Shown here: piece by piece, positions 35,003 through 44,277 of the stretch
How the letters are laid out: each line of letters begins with the position of its first letter
Position numbering within the stretch: the first letter of the stretch is position 1
Source of the DNA: Raphanus sativus
Lineage: Eukaryota > Streptophyta > Magnoliopsida > Brassicales > Brassicaceae
Direction: 5' to 3'
Assembly (NCBI RefSeq): GCF_000801105.2
Contig: NC_079516.1
Coordinates: forward strand, 12,338,001 to 12,402,000
Length of the DNA stretch: 64,000 bases
Notes under the pieces: model-generated
Seen by the model: the letters and a program-made list of their open reading frames with translations, nothing else
Databases searched by the model: none
Told to the model about the DNA's origin: nothing
Translations under genes and position numbers: made by a program

Positions 35003-35010
35003 TATAAAGG
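35003..35010 (+). promoter_or_regulatory. TATA box of SAC51
   Basis: TATAAAGG is followed about 30-60 bp later by the start of a pyrimidine-rich leader. A leader intron with GT at 35196 and AG ending at 35421 fits downstream. Confidence 0.55.
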
Positions 35011-35430
35011 CCTTTTTATTACCACCACCACTCACTTGCGTGAGCTACTCACATTATTATTGCTCTGTTGCTCGCTGGTCACTTTCAACTTCTTCCCTTT
35101 TCCATTGATTTATTCAACACACACAAAAAAAAAAAGCTCTCATCTTTCCCTCTGGATCTGACCCATCATCAAAGTCCCTCTCTTTCATCTCCAAGGTATC
35201 AAAATCCGATCTTTCGTTCTCCTTCACTGTTTCCTCTGTTCGTTGGTAATTGGTTAAAACCGGTTTACATCCTTCATGATTTAGGTAGTTTTTTGTTAGT
35301 TTTAAACTCTGAATCTAGCTTAGATTAGAACAATGTGGTTTGTGTAGATGTTTAGTGTTTGATACAGTTCTTTGTGTGTTTAGCTCATTTGTAGTAGTGT
35401 TGATCATATGTTTTCTTACAGATTCTAAAC

Positions 35431-35506
35431 ATGGGATCCCAACATATCTATGTGTACCAATGTGAACAAAGAATCAGCTAAGACAAGAAGCTCCCTTCTC
35501 TCTTAG
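35431..35506 (+). promoter_or_regulatory. Cluster of short overlapping uORFs in the SAC51 leader
   Basis: After the inferred leader intron three AUGs lie within 30 bases. The first (35431-35481) encodes 16 aa (MGSQHIYVYQCEQRIS). The second, in another frame (35450-35506), encodes 18 aa. The third is a bare start-stop, ATGTGA, at 35460-35465. All end before the conserved uORF at 35541. They would limit scanning to downstream starts. Confidence 0.7.
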
Positions 35507-35540
35507 TTTCTTTCAAAAGATTATTTTCTTTTCAAAAGTT

Positions 35541-35792
35541 ATGGTGTGTCAGTCACCTGGGAAGACAAGATTTAGAGCATTGAAATACGAGACAGGAGAC
35601 GCTAACAGACCAACCATTGTAGTTAGAGTTATTGCATGCTTTCAACCCATGGATAATTGCCAGGTGTCTAATAATGCTCTCTCTCCCTCATCTATCACTA
35701 CTCTTTAATAGCTTTTACTCTTCTTAACACTTGTGATTGTGTTGTTTCTTCAGGCTGAATACTTCAGACTTCTACTCAAACCAGTCACGTAG
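35541..35792 (+). CDS. Conserved-peptide uORF of SAC51 (53 aa)
   Basis: Exons 35541-35663 and 35754-35792 join at GT-AG sites to a 53-aa ORF starting MVCQSPGKTRFRALKYE and ending EYFRLLLKPVT. I recognise this as the SAC51-family conserved peptide uORF. In Arabidopsis this uORF represses main-ORF translation and thermospermine relieves it. It is intact here, including the intron position between CQ and AE. It ends 97 bp before the main start. Confidence 0.9.
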
Positions 35793-35889
35793 TTTTGATT
35801 TTGTGTGATTCATTCTTCCACTGTGTTTTCTTTCTTTCTTCCTTCGTCTTTCTTTTGAAGTTACCTTTTGAGTTAAAAACTGCAAGAGC

Positions 35890-36693
35890 ATGATGCCTCT
35901 TGATACCAGGCAATGGAATTTGCCTCCTCAAGCTTGCTTTGAGGATACGGCAGCTCGGTTCCATCCTGGAGTTGCTCTCCCTCATGCAGCTGAGCTTCAT
36001 GATGCTCGCTACTTGCAGCCACAACCACCACCATTCAAGTCTTTACTGTGGAGTCATGATAAGGAGGAGTCTTGTGGGAAACGTTTCTCTCTGTCTGACA
36101 TGAGGTCCTGGTGCGCTGCTGCTACTACTCCGCGTTGAGGAGCATTAGACTCTGCTCAGGAAGGACTCATGATATTAGATCAGTCAGGAAACCAAACTCG
36201 TCTATTACAATGTCCATTTCCCCTGACTGCAGAACCAGTTAAACTCTCTGAGTTACAACACCGTGTGGAAGAGTCTGAAATGCATGAAGACACTGAGGAG
36301 ATCAATGCGTTGCTGTATTCAGATGAAGATTACGAGAGTGATGATGAAGATGAAGTAATGAGCACTGGTCACTCTCCTTACTCAGTTGAACAAGTTTGCA
36401 ACAAGAGGCAGCTCGAAGAGATAGATGGTCCTTGTAAAAGGCAGAGGCTACTGGATAAGGTTGAAAACATCAGTGGCTTATCATCATCACTTGTGGTGGG
36501 CACTTCGACCAAAGAAGACACTGGTTCTGGTCTGAGCAACGAGCAGGCGAGAAAGGACAAGATCCTCACAGCTCTGAAAATACTAGAGAGCATAGTTCCC
36601 GGTGCAAAAGGGAACCAAGCTCTCTTGCTTCTGGACGAAGCCATTGATTACCTAAAGCTACTGAAACAAGACTTAATCTCCACCAGTCACTAG
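35890..36693 (+). CDS. SAC51: SAC51 bHLH-type regulator, main ORF with in-frame TGA
   Basis: SAC51 is a bHLH-type transcription regulator that counters excess xylem differentiation and is controlled by thermospermine. The ATG at 35890 is the first in its frame after an upstream TGA. The N-terminal segment (82 aa, [14 protein letters not shown] to CAAATTPR) ends at TGA 36136-36138. The same frame then stays open from 36139 to the stop at 36693, through the family motif [16 protein letters not shown], an acidic segment ([18 protein letters not shown]) and the C-terminal helix-loop-helix-like region ([34 protein letters not shown]). So one nonsense codon splits a protein of about 267 codons. The downstream part has its own ATG at 36169 (174 aa). 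The copy may be impaired, may restart internally, or the stop may be a base error. Confidence 0.82.
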
Positions 36694-38023
36694 TCACCAT
36701 CAAAAGAGACAACTAAGATATCTAACAGACAGATAAGGCTTGAAGATTCCCTCACGTGTGAAGTGGTTTAGGGTCCCTATCCTCTGCACCAGCTTTTTTA
36801 GCTGTATAAGGTGGTCTACTTTTGAGTATACACATGCTTCTGCAATTTCAAAAAGTTTAAAAGAGGTCACTATCTTCTTCTTTTCTCTCTGTGCTGTGTG
36901 TGGAGGAAAGCCAAAGTCCTGATGGTCATATTCAGCGATGGACAATGATTGTCTTTTGTGGCTTAGTGTGGATGGTGAAATCAAAAAGGCAATATATTCA
37001 AAGTCTTGTTCTCATACCTAAGGTATCTCTCTGACCTTTACTCTCTTTTGTGCATATGATGACTGAGTGGATGGGTCCACCGATGTCATGTTCGTTCCTT
37101 TGTCTTCTTACTTTCCCTACTTTGCTACTACTATGTTTTGATGTTGTATCTTTGAGTGTATGTTCATTGCTCATTCTCTTATGTATTGTTAAGATGATTG
37201 GATTTGTGGTTTGGGGGTTTTGTATGTACAAATGATATAAATTGGTTTTTTTGTTTAATATACATTATAGTCTACACAAAAAGAAACCAATAGCATTACA
37301 AATTAGGACCAAATATTATATTAGCTTTTGTTTAATCAAATCAAGAACACACAAAGTTGCTCACTTAAGTTAACCAAATCCAAACTTAAAAGGCCAAATT
37401 CCTACAGTAATTGTTACAAAAAAAAAAATCTAAACAGAGACTAAAAGTTATATATTTTTATGTTTGGACACAATCCTAGCTAAACAGAAAGCTGAAATAT
37501 GATTTAAAAATATTCAAAATTAGTTAAAATCTATTAAAATTTTACATATGCTGTACATTAGATCTTTTAAAAGATTTTATAGATGTTAGTATCTTTTTGA
37601 ATAATTTTCAATAAGTTGTTTGAATAATTATATACACTGAATACTTTTAGTTAATTTCACTATTTTTTAGAAAATGATTTTAGCGGTTTTATACATTAGT
37701 TATATGTTATCATCCGTATAGAATCACAATTAAACCGAATTTAGCCTAAAAATTAATAAAATTTGAATGAACTTATGAAAATAGTATTGATAATCCGAAA
37801 AAATTGAATCAGCCGAACCAAAATCCGTACTCCCCAACGGTCGTGATCAACATACTCATTTCCTTTGTTTGGGCTCAGAGTGTACATTTCGAATTTGAAC
37901 TTAGCCCAACAAGAGATCCAAACAAACAAAAAAATATTCGAAAACCTCTACGGTACTCCACGAAGAAGGTTTTAAATAAGGTCTTATCGGAGCCAGAGAT
38001 TGATTAATGTAGCGTTTCGGATT
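36694..38023. other. SAC51 3' UTR and MTL1 upstream region
   Basis: The first ~500 bp have transcribed-UTR character (mixed composition, short unrelated ORFs). From 37240 to 37800 it is AT-rich. NPH3, present here in Arabidopsis as I recall, is absent. No TATA box stands out before 38024. Confidence 0.45.
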
Positions 38024-40201
38024 ATGCTCGCGAGATCAAAGCTTGCTCTACATCTGAGCATAAGAAGAAGATCACACTCTCTCCCCACACACTCCCGTCA
38101 CTGTAGCGGCGGCGGCGGCGATGATGATGATGATAAAGATGGCTGCTTACCGAGAAACATCCCCTCCGATTCACCAAACGAATGGGAGAAGCTTCTCAAA
38201 CCCTACGACCTCGACACACTCAAGAACACACACCCCAAGATCACACCTTCACAGCTCTGCAACCTCCTCGAGCTCCCTCTCGACGTCCCCACCTCACTAT
38301 CGCTCTTCTCGTGGACAGGTTCTCAGAAGGGCTACCGACACTCCTTCGACGCGTACCAGATCCTCATACGCAAGCTCGGATCCGAATCCGAGTTCGAAAC
38401 CATCGATACGCTCCTCCTCCAGATGAAACGAGAAGGACTCTGTTTCAAAGAATCGATTTTTATTTCGATCATGAGAGACTACGGCAGATCTAACTTCCCA
38501 GGTCAGACCACGAGGCTTCTCCTGGAGATGAGGAACGTCTTCTCCTGCGAACCCACGTTCAGATCTTACAACGTCGTCCTAGAGATTCTCGTTTCTAGCG
38601 GTTGTTATAAAGTTGCGGCTAACGTGTTCGACGATATGCTTAGCAGAAGAATCCCGCCGACGCTGTTCACTTTCGGCGTCGTGACGAAAGCTCTTTGCGC
38701 TGTTAACGAGGTTGATTCGGCGTTGTCTTTGCTTAGAGACATGACGAGACACGGCTGTGTTCCCAACTCGGTGATTTACCAGACTCTGATACACTCGTTG
38801 TCCAAGTGTAGTAGAGTGAACGAAGCGCTTCAGCTTCTTGAGGAGATGCTTCTGATGGGTTGTGTGCCTGACGCTGAGACTTTCAACGATGTTATACTCT
38901 GTCTTTGTAAGTTCGATAGGATTAACGAAGCTGCGAAGATGGTGAATAGGATGTTGATGAGAGGGTTTGCTCCTGATGATATAACCTATGGTTACTTGAT
39001 GAATGGATTGTGTAAGATAGGGAGGGTTGATGCTGCGAAGGATCTTTTCAGTAGAGTTCCGAAGCCGAATATTGTGATCTTCAACACTCTTTTTCACGGG
39101 TTTGTGACGCACGGAAGGCTTGATGATGCTAAATCTCTTTTGTCTGGTCCTCATGGTCTTGTTCCTGATGTCTACACGTTTAACTCGTTGATCTATGGAT
39201 ACTTGAAGAAGGGTCTTGTAGGTTTAGCTTTAGAGGTTTTTCGAGAAATGAGAGATAGAGGATGCAAGCCTAACGTCTTCTCTTATACTATCTTCTTTGA
39301 TGGTTTCTGCAAATTAGGACGGATAGATGAAGCCTTCGGTGTTCTGAGTGATATGTCTGCTGATGGGTTGAAACTCAACACTGCTGGTTACAACTGTTTG
39401 ATATCTACTTTGTGTAAAGAACATCGAGTCGCTGAAGCTATTGATGTTTTTAAAGAGATGCCGAAGAAAGGGTGTAAACCTGATGCGTATACGTTCAATA
39501 CGATGATAGCTGGACTCTGCGAGGTTGATGAGATTGAACACGCCTTGTGGTTGCATAGAGACATGATATCAGAAGGTGTTGTTGCCAACACTGTTACTTA
39601 CAACACGCTGATCAAGGCCTTTCTCAGAAGAGGCGAGATCAAAGAAGCTCGTAAGCTGGTCAATGAGATGGTTTTCCAGGGATCCCCTCTTGACGAGATA
39701 ACGTATAATGGTCTGATAGATGGTCTGTGCAGAGCTGGGGAGGTTGATAAGGCGAGGAGCTTGTTTGAGAAGATGTTGAGAGACGGGGTTGCACCGAGCA
39801 ACGTCTCCTGCAACATACTTATAAACGGGCTGTGCAGAAACGGGAAGGTGGAAGAGGCGGTTGAGTTTCAGAGAGAGATGGTTCACAGAGGAACCACGCC
39901 GGACATTGTGACGTTTAACAGTTTGATAAACGGTCTGTGCAGGGCTGGGAGGATCGGAGATGGTGTGGCGATGTTTAAGAAGCTTCGGGATGAAGGTATA
40001 TCGCCTGATACGGTGACGTATAACACTCTGATGAGTTGGTTGTGCAAAGGAGGTTTTGTTGAGGATGCTTGTTTTCTTCTGGAGGAAGGTGTTGAAGAAG
40101 GGTTTGTTCCGAATTGTAGAACTTGGTCCATTTTGTTGAGGAGTCTTGTCCCTCAAGGAACATTAGATAGACATAGAAATGATGAGAGAGAAGTTTTTTG
40201 A
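38024..40201 (+). CDS. MTL1: Mitochondrial P-class PPR protein MTL1
   Basis: The intronless ORF from ATG 38024 predicts 725 aa. An in-frame TTG at 38000 gives a longer open frame but is not a normal start. The N-terminus (MLARSKLALHLSIRRRSHSL) is basic and looks like a mitochondrial transit peptide. From about residue 150 to the end there are roughly 15 tandem 35-aa PPR motifs, such as VTYNTLIKAFLRRGEIKEAR and FNSLINGLCRAGRIGDG, with no E or DYW extension, so it is P-class. It corresponds to Arabidopsis At5g64320, reported to be needed for translation of mitochondrial nad7 mRNA. Its 3' end is partly duplicated just downstream. Confidence 0.93.
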   Translation: MLARSKLALHLSIRRRSHSLPTHSRHCSGGGGDDDDDKDGCLPRNIPSDSPNEWEKLLKPYDLDTLKNTHPKITPSQLCNLLELPLDVPTSLSLFSWTGSQKGYRHSFDAYQILIRKLGSESEFETIDTLLLQMKREGLCFKESIFISIMRDYGRSNFPGQTTRLLLEMRNVFSCEPTFRSYNVVLEILVSSGCYKVAANVFDDMLSRRIPPTLFTFGVVTKALCAVNEVDSALSLLRDMTRHGCVPNSVIYQTLIHSLSKCSRVNEALQLLEEMLLMGCVPDAETFNDVILCLCKFDRINEAAKMVNRMLMRGFAPDDITYGYLMNGLCKIGRVDAAKDLFSRVPKPNIVIFNTLFHGFVTHGRLDDAKSLLSGPHGLVPDVYTFNSLIYGYLKKGLVGLALEVFREMRDRGCKPNVFSYTIFFDGFCKLGRIDEAFGVLSDMSADGLKLNTAGYNCLISTLCKEHRVAEAIDVFKEMPKKGCKPDAYTFNTMIAGLCEVDEIEHALWLHRDMISEGVVANTVTYNTLIKAFLRRGEIKEARKLVNEMVFQGSPLDEITYNGLIDGLCRAGEVDKARSLFEKMLRDGVAPSNVSCNILINGLCRNGKVEEAVEFQREMVHRGTTPDIVTFNSLINGLCRAGRIGDGVAMFKKLRDEGISPDTVTYNTLMSWLCKGGFVEDACFLLEEGVEEGFVPNCRTWSILLRSLVPQGTLDRHRNDEREVF

Positions 40202-40314
40202 GTTAATGTAAGTCTGTAACTGTGTATGTGTATTACTTTTTTGTGGTTTTCATTCATTATAATTTCATGTTCCTCAATTATTAATTAAAACGTCCATTGC
40301 GCTATATACTATTT

Positions 40315-40460
40315 TAGGAGTCTTGCTCCTCAAGAAACAGTAGATAGACAGAGATTTTATGTAGTTATCTGAAGCAATAGCTGAAGCTGAATGATAAGAG
40401 AGAAGCTTGTTGAGTTCATGTAACTGTATGTGTATTATCTTGTGGCTCTTATTCAACTAA
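40315..40460 (+). repeat. Duplicated 3' end of MTL1
   Basis: The stretch GGAGTCTTGCTCCTCAAGAA to TGTAACTGTATGTGTATTA repeats, with changes, the MTL1 C-terminus and early 3' UTR at 40139-40240. The copy encodes SLAPQETVDRQRFY then a few residues and a stop, and is out of the gene. Confidence 0.75.
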
Positions 40461-40810
40461 ATGTCCATTGGAGGCTATTATTATAGGCCTTAAGGCCCAT
40501 GTTTATTATTCAAATATTGTTTTGGATCTCCGTTAAAAGAGTTTATTGAACTCACCCGAAGTTGTTATTGAAATCATTTTGCAACTACAATAGAGAATGA
40601 GACAATCTTTTAAACAAAATTTTGATGAGGCCATGAGGGGGTGTTTTGTTAAAATCTAAACTGTGGGGATAGAAATAGAGAAGTAAGGAACATGAATGTC
40701 TAACTTAAAAATAATAATTCAAAGTAAGTTAGCTCCACAACCACAAGCATCACTCTCTTATGTCAGCATGTGTCGTTCAGACATGATGACGATTTGTTTG
40801 TACATAAGCA
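40461..40810. other. DiT2 upstream region
   Basis: Unique sequence between the MTL1 tail copy and the DiT2 core promoter. No ORF is recognised. Confidence 0.4.
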
Positions 40811-40818
40811 TATAAACC
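40811..40818 (+). promoter_or_regulatory. TATA box of DiT2, left of the insertion
   Basis: TATAAACC lies 61 bp before the severed DiT2 start codon at 40872, which is a normal plant spacing. The core promoter therefore stayed on the left side of the retrotransposon. Confidence 0.6.
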
Positions 40819-40871
40819 GAGAAATATCAACCAGAAAAATAAACTCAATCTCCTTCGTTGTCCCGACAACG

Positions 40872-40886
40872 ATGGAGAGTGTCGCT
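40872..40886 (+). pseudogene. Severed first five codons of DiT2
   Basis: ATGGAGAGTGTCGCT encodes MESVA, the expected start of a DiT2 protein (MES..AL in Arabidopsis). The retrotransposon LTR starts at the next base. Removing 40887-52551 and one TCGCT copy restores an open frame into the body of the gene at 52557. This fragment and the body are one gene split by the insertion. Confidence 0.88.
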
Positions 40887-41479
40887 TGTTAATGTAAGAT
40901 AGACAAGCTACGCTATGTAGAACACACAGTAGTACAGGGTTATTCAATTCCAAGAAATACGACTATATTTATTCTTTCAAAAGCTCTTACACGTTCTTCT
41001 TAAAAGCAATAAATCAAACAAGCTCAAGACAAACCTCGACTTGTTTGCTAGTCAACTCGTTCAGAGATCTAAGACAGACTCTGAACCACCTAAGCTCTTA
41101 ACCCCTAGATGCTTTGCTTCTCCTTCTTAGGACGTACAAAAACTCTCTATTGCTAAAAGCTCTCCCTGTGTGTTAACCGGCAACACATTGCCAACGCTTC
41201 CTTTATATATCTTTCAGGAAGCCCTAGATCTAATCTATCTACCCAATGGAAACTTTCCATTTCTTCTACTTCATCGAATAAGCCAATCTTCCTTTTCTTT
41301 TTTAGATCGATTGCTTCTTCTTCAAGTCTTCCTTTAATGTCCCTCTTCATTAAATCTTCTTTTAATGCATCGGTCTTGATACGTGCTTCTCACGAACCAC
41401 CTCTCTGATGTAGTAGTTCATGTCACTCTTCATGAACTACTTCAGCTCTGCTACATCATCGTCTTCCCATACACCTTCA
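40887..41479 (-). repeat. 3' LTR of the Sirevirus element
   Basis: 593 bp, starting TGTTAATGTA and ending ACACCTTCA on the plus strand. I saw no difference from the 5' LTR at 51959-52551 when reading the two side by side. Confidence 0.93.
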
Positions 41480-41493
41480 ATCTCCCCCTTTTT
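41480..41493 (-). other. Polypurine tract of the Sirevirus element
   Basis: On the minus strand AAAAAGGGGGAGAT abuts the 3' LTR. It is the plus-strand DNA primer site. Related GGGGGAG words lie near 41680 and 41720, matching the repeated tracts described for Sireviruses. Confidence 0.85.
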
Positions 41494-41791
41494 AATTCGT
41501 CGTCTCACAAGTACCTGAGATAGAAGACAAGAACCAACCACACACAACAGCACCAGTATATATGTCTAAACGTTAATCCAACCAACTCAAGACAATTAAG
41601 AACATACTTATATTATCCTAAAACCGGGTTTAAGCAAAGTAAAACATAATATCAAAAGATAGCATATGCAAATGCTCCCCCATAATCTTGGTCTTCTACA
41701 TCCTAGTCTTCTTCTTCTCCCCCTGCTTGTGAGCACACGGATTAAAAAAACACCAAGAAAAATACCTCACATATTCATAAGGATAGGGATA

Positions 41792-43501
41792 CTAACCTGC
41801 TACAGCACTCTGAAGATCCTGAACTATCTCAGCTAGCGCTTGAAGGGCTCGTGTTGTGTCCTGTAGTGCCACTTGCAAATCAACACGGCTGAGTGGTCCT
41901 TGAGGGATGGCAACTGATCCAAGTTCATAAAGGGATACACGACGTGGTGCAGTTCTGGAGCTTGGTGTAGCAGTTCGTGGAGCAGGGATCGGAGCAGGAG
42001 ATGCCTGACGGGTTGTCCTTGCAGAGCTTTTCTTTGGTTCAGCTTTAGCTGGTCCCTTTCCTTTTGCCAGTCTCTGCTCATAGATCTCGCCCACTCGTTT
42101 ATCCTTCTTGTAGAGAACCGGACGTTGGAGCTTGTCACTAGGATAGGATGGAACCGCCTGCTGACTTTGAAGAAGTGCCATGATCAAGCGAGGGAAGATC
42201 AACCAGCGGGCATCATTGACTTGAATCACTCCAAGATTAAGAATCTGTCTGAACATCATCTTCCCCAAATCAACACGGACTCCATGAGCCATCTTGTAGA
42301 TCAGTCTTGCTCTCTCAAGTGAGACATATGTCTTGTGAGTCGAGGGAATCCAGTTGTATGCAGCTATGATCATCAAGGCCCCGTAGCATGGAGTAAGGTC
42401 CGCTGTAGTGAGACCATCCCATTCTGTCTTTGTATCTCCGGTGATGAAAGAAGCTAACTCAGTTACCGAGATATCATCCAACGTTGCGGCTTCCTCCTCT
42501 TCTTCCTCAGTAAGTGGTTCCCAATCTATGGCATTATTGAGGTGCGCAGGTGAGAACTTGTACTCTTGTCCCCGTACAGAGACAACCACTTCATCAACAT
42601 CCGCTTCAGCTTTAGTACTCGGCAGACCTGCATAGAACTCAGCTACAACTTGCTCAACATACACTGCAAGATTCGAGACAGTTGATTCCATAGATCCTTT
42701 CTTGATAACGGCCAAGTAACCCCACTGATCAGCTTCCTTCAGATCCACCGAACGCTCAGCAAGTACCTTACGCTTAAGGAACTGATCATACCTTTTCTTG
42801 ATGAGAGGAGGCATTGGTTCAGCACTTTTATCACCAGACCTTCTCGATCTCAGCTGAGGCGAGGCTCCTGCTTCCTTAGCCAAATATGGAGACTTGGCTG
42901 CATCTTCTGGTGTGAGAAACTGAGATTGAGTTGGTGTACTAGACTCCCCTGTCTTTCTCTGTTTCCCAGAGCGCAACCCTAATCTCTTCAGCACCCGTTT
43001 CTTCCTCCTTTCCTTCTGGGAAGCTTCATCTGATTCAGAACCCACAGTAACAGCATCATCCTTGGGTTCATCGTCCACTTTCTTGGCTGAATCAGACTCA
43101 GCTTCACTTAGCTCCTTCTCAACTTCAATGATCGCCAGAGGTAGAGCAGATTCATCCTTTTCTTCTGGTGATTTAGCAGTGACCGGAACATCTTGAATGG
43201 CAGCACCAGTGGATCCGATTTGCGGTTGCGGATCTGCTTCAGGAACCTTCACAGATGGCTCCTCTCCAAGACCTGGAGTCCTTTCATCGCTCTCCTCTGA
43301 AGGGGCTTTCTCATTAGCGGTATTGAATGAGTCAAGCTCCTCGGTGACCTCAGGGAGTGCATCGGAGACGGGCATATCGTTTCTCGGTGGAGGCGATTCA
43401 GGTTCGCCATCAGCGAGTAACCTTCGACTTCCTTCAGCCTCTGCATGCTTTTCTTCCTTGGATGATTCGGCTTGTTGAGCTGATTTCTTTCCTTTCCCCA
43501 T
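41792..43501 (-). CDS. Extra ORF downstream of pol in the Sirevirus element
   Basis: An intact 569-aa ORF lies between pol and the 3' LTR on the coding strand. The first ~230 residues are acidic and low-complexity, rich in E, S, P and K (KKSAQQAESSKEEKHAEAE). A middle folded-looking region (~250-430) contains AEFYAGLPSTKAEADVDEVV, VRGQEYKFSPAHLNNAIDWE and LIYKMAHGVRVDLGKMMFRQ, which resembles the domain called putative plant transposon protein. The C-terminus is basic and proline-rich (TTRQASPAPIPAPRTATPSS) with a short final helix. No signal peptide or clear transmembrane segment was seen. Sireviruses often carry an envelope-like ORF in this position, but nothing here shows such a function. 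Role unknown. Confidence 0.75.
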   Translation of the reverse strand: MGKGKKSAQQAESSKEEKHAEAEGSRRLLADGEPESPPPRNDMPVSDALPEVTEELDSFNTANEKAPSEESDERTPGLGEEPSVKVPEADPQPQIGSTGAAIQDVPVTAKSPEEKDESALPLAIIEVEKELSEAESDSAKKVDDEPKDDAVTVGSESDEASQKERRKKRVLKRLGLRSGKQRKTGESSTPTQSQFLTPEDAAKSPYLAKEAGASPQLRSRRSGDKSAEPMPPLIKKRYDQFLKRKVLAERSVDLKEADQWGYLAVIKKGSMESTVSNLAVYVEQVVAEFYAGLPSTKAEADVDEVVVSVRGQEYKFSPAHLNNAIDWEPLTEEEEEEAATLDDISVTELASFITGDTKTEWDGLTTADLTPCYGALMIIAAYNWIPSTHKTYVSLERARLIYKMAHGVRVDLGKMMFRQILNLGVIQVNDARWLIFPRLIMALLQSQQAVPSYPSDKLQRPVLYKKDKRVGEIYEQRLAKGKGPAKAEPKKSSARTTRQASPAPIPAPRTATPSSRTAPRRVSLYELGSVAIPQGPLSRVDLQVALQDTTRALQALAEIVQDLQSAVAG

Positions 43502-44277
43502 GATAGATGTCAGTTTCTGTGTGAGAATCGTGTGAGAGGTGAAGAGAGGCTGCGAGATTGAGCTTCTTAAGCACGATGGAGATTTTCTAGGGCTTGTTCC
43601 CCACTACTTCCCTTAACGGAATAAAACTGAATCAACTTTTTCTGATATTGCAGATCTGGTCCCTGACTTTTTATCCTCTCCTTTGCATGCCTACAACATT
43701 TTAATTTCTCTCATCCAAACACACAAACATTAGGCACATTCGTGAATTATTAATGTATCATCAGACTTTCAAGATAGTAATAAAACACAAGTCACAACTC
43801 ACAATTGGCTGAATCAAGATTACTATAAAGCATTAGATCAATTCAGTTCAGTTACCATTTGTGTGAAGTGCTTCACGAGTTGCCTCAGTGCGTGATTCAA
43901 GCTGCACATATAACTCTTCCTAGATCTTATATTCTGGTGCAGCCGATTGTCTTTTTATGGCTAGCTTTCACATTGATATGCCTTCATCAATGCTGCCGGT
44001 TTTCATTCTTTATTCTCGTGCTGTGAAACCCCTGTTGTTTCCCATCATGAATCTATCAAAATTTTTTTTTTTTTTATTTTCTGAGCATCTTTCTGTATCA
44101 TTGCTGGCTCTTTTTATTGAGAGGGGGGGGGCCACAGATTGACGTGAAACCTGTACCATTACAACATTGACGGCATATCAAGCAGCTCTTTTCCACAGCG
44201 TTCTCGGGTTCCAAAACCAATCTGAATCATATGTACATCCCGAATCAGCACCTGCACTATTCTCTGCACAACTTGAC
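43502..44277 (-). other. Spacer between pol and the extra ORF
   Basis: Non-coding inside the element. It contains a T14-type run near 44050 and a G9 run near 44126, both error-prone for sequencing. Confidence 0.5.

Noticed and set aside
38000..38023. Extended MTL1 start (INVAFRI before MLARSK)
   Set aside because: The upstream codon is TTG. The first ATG in frame is at 38024 and begins a good transit peptide.
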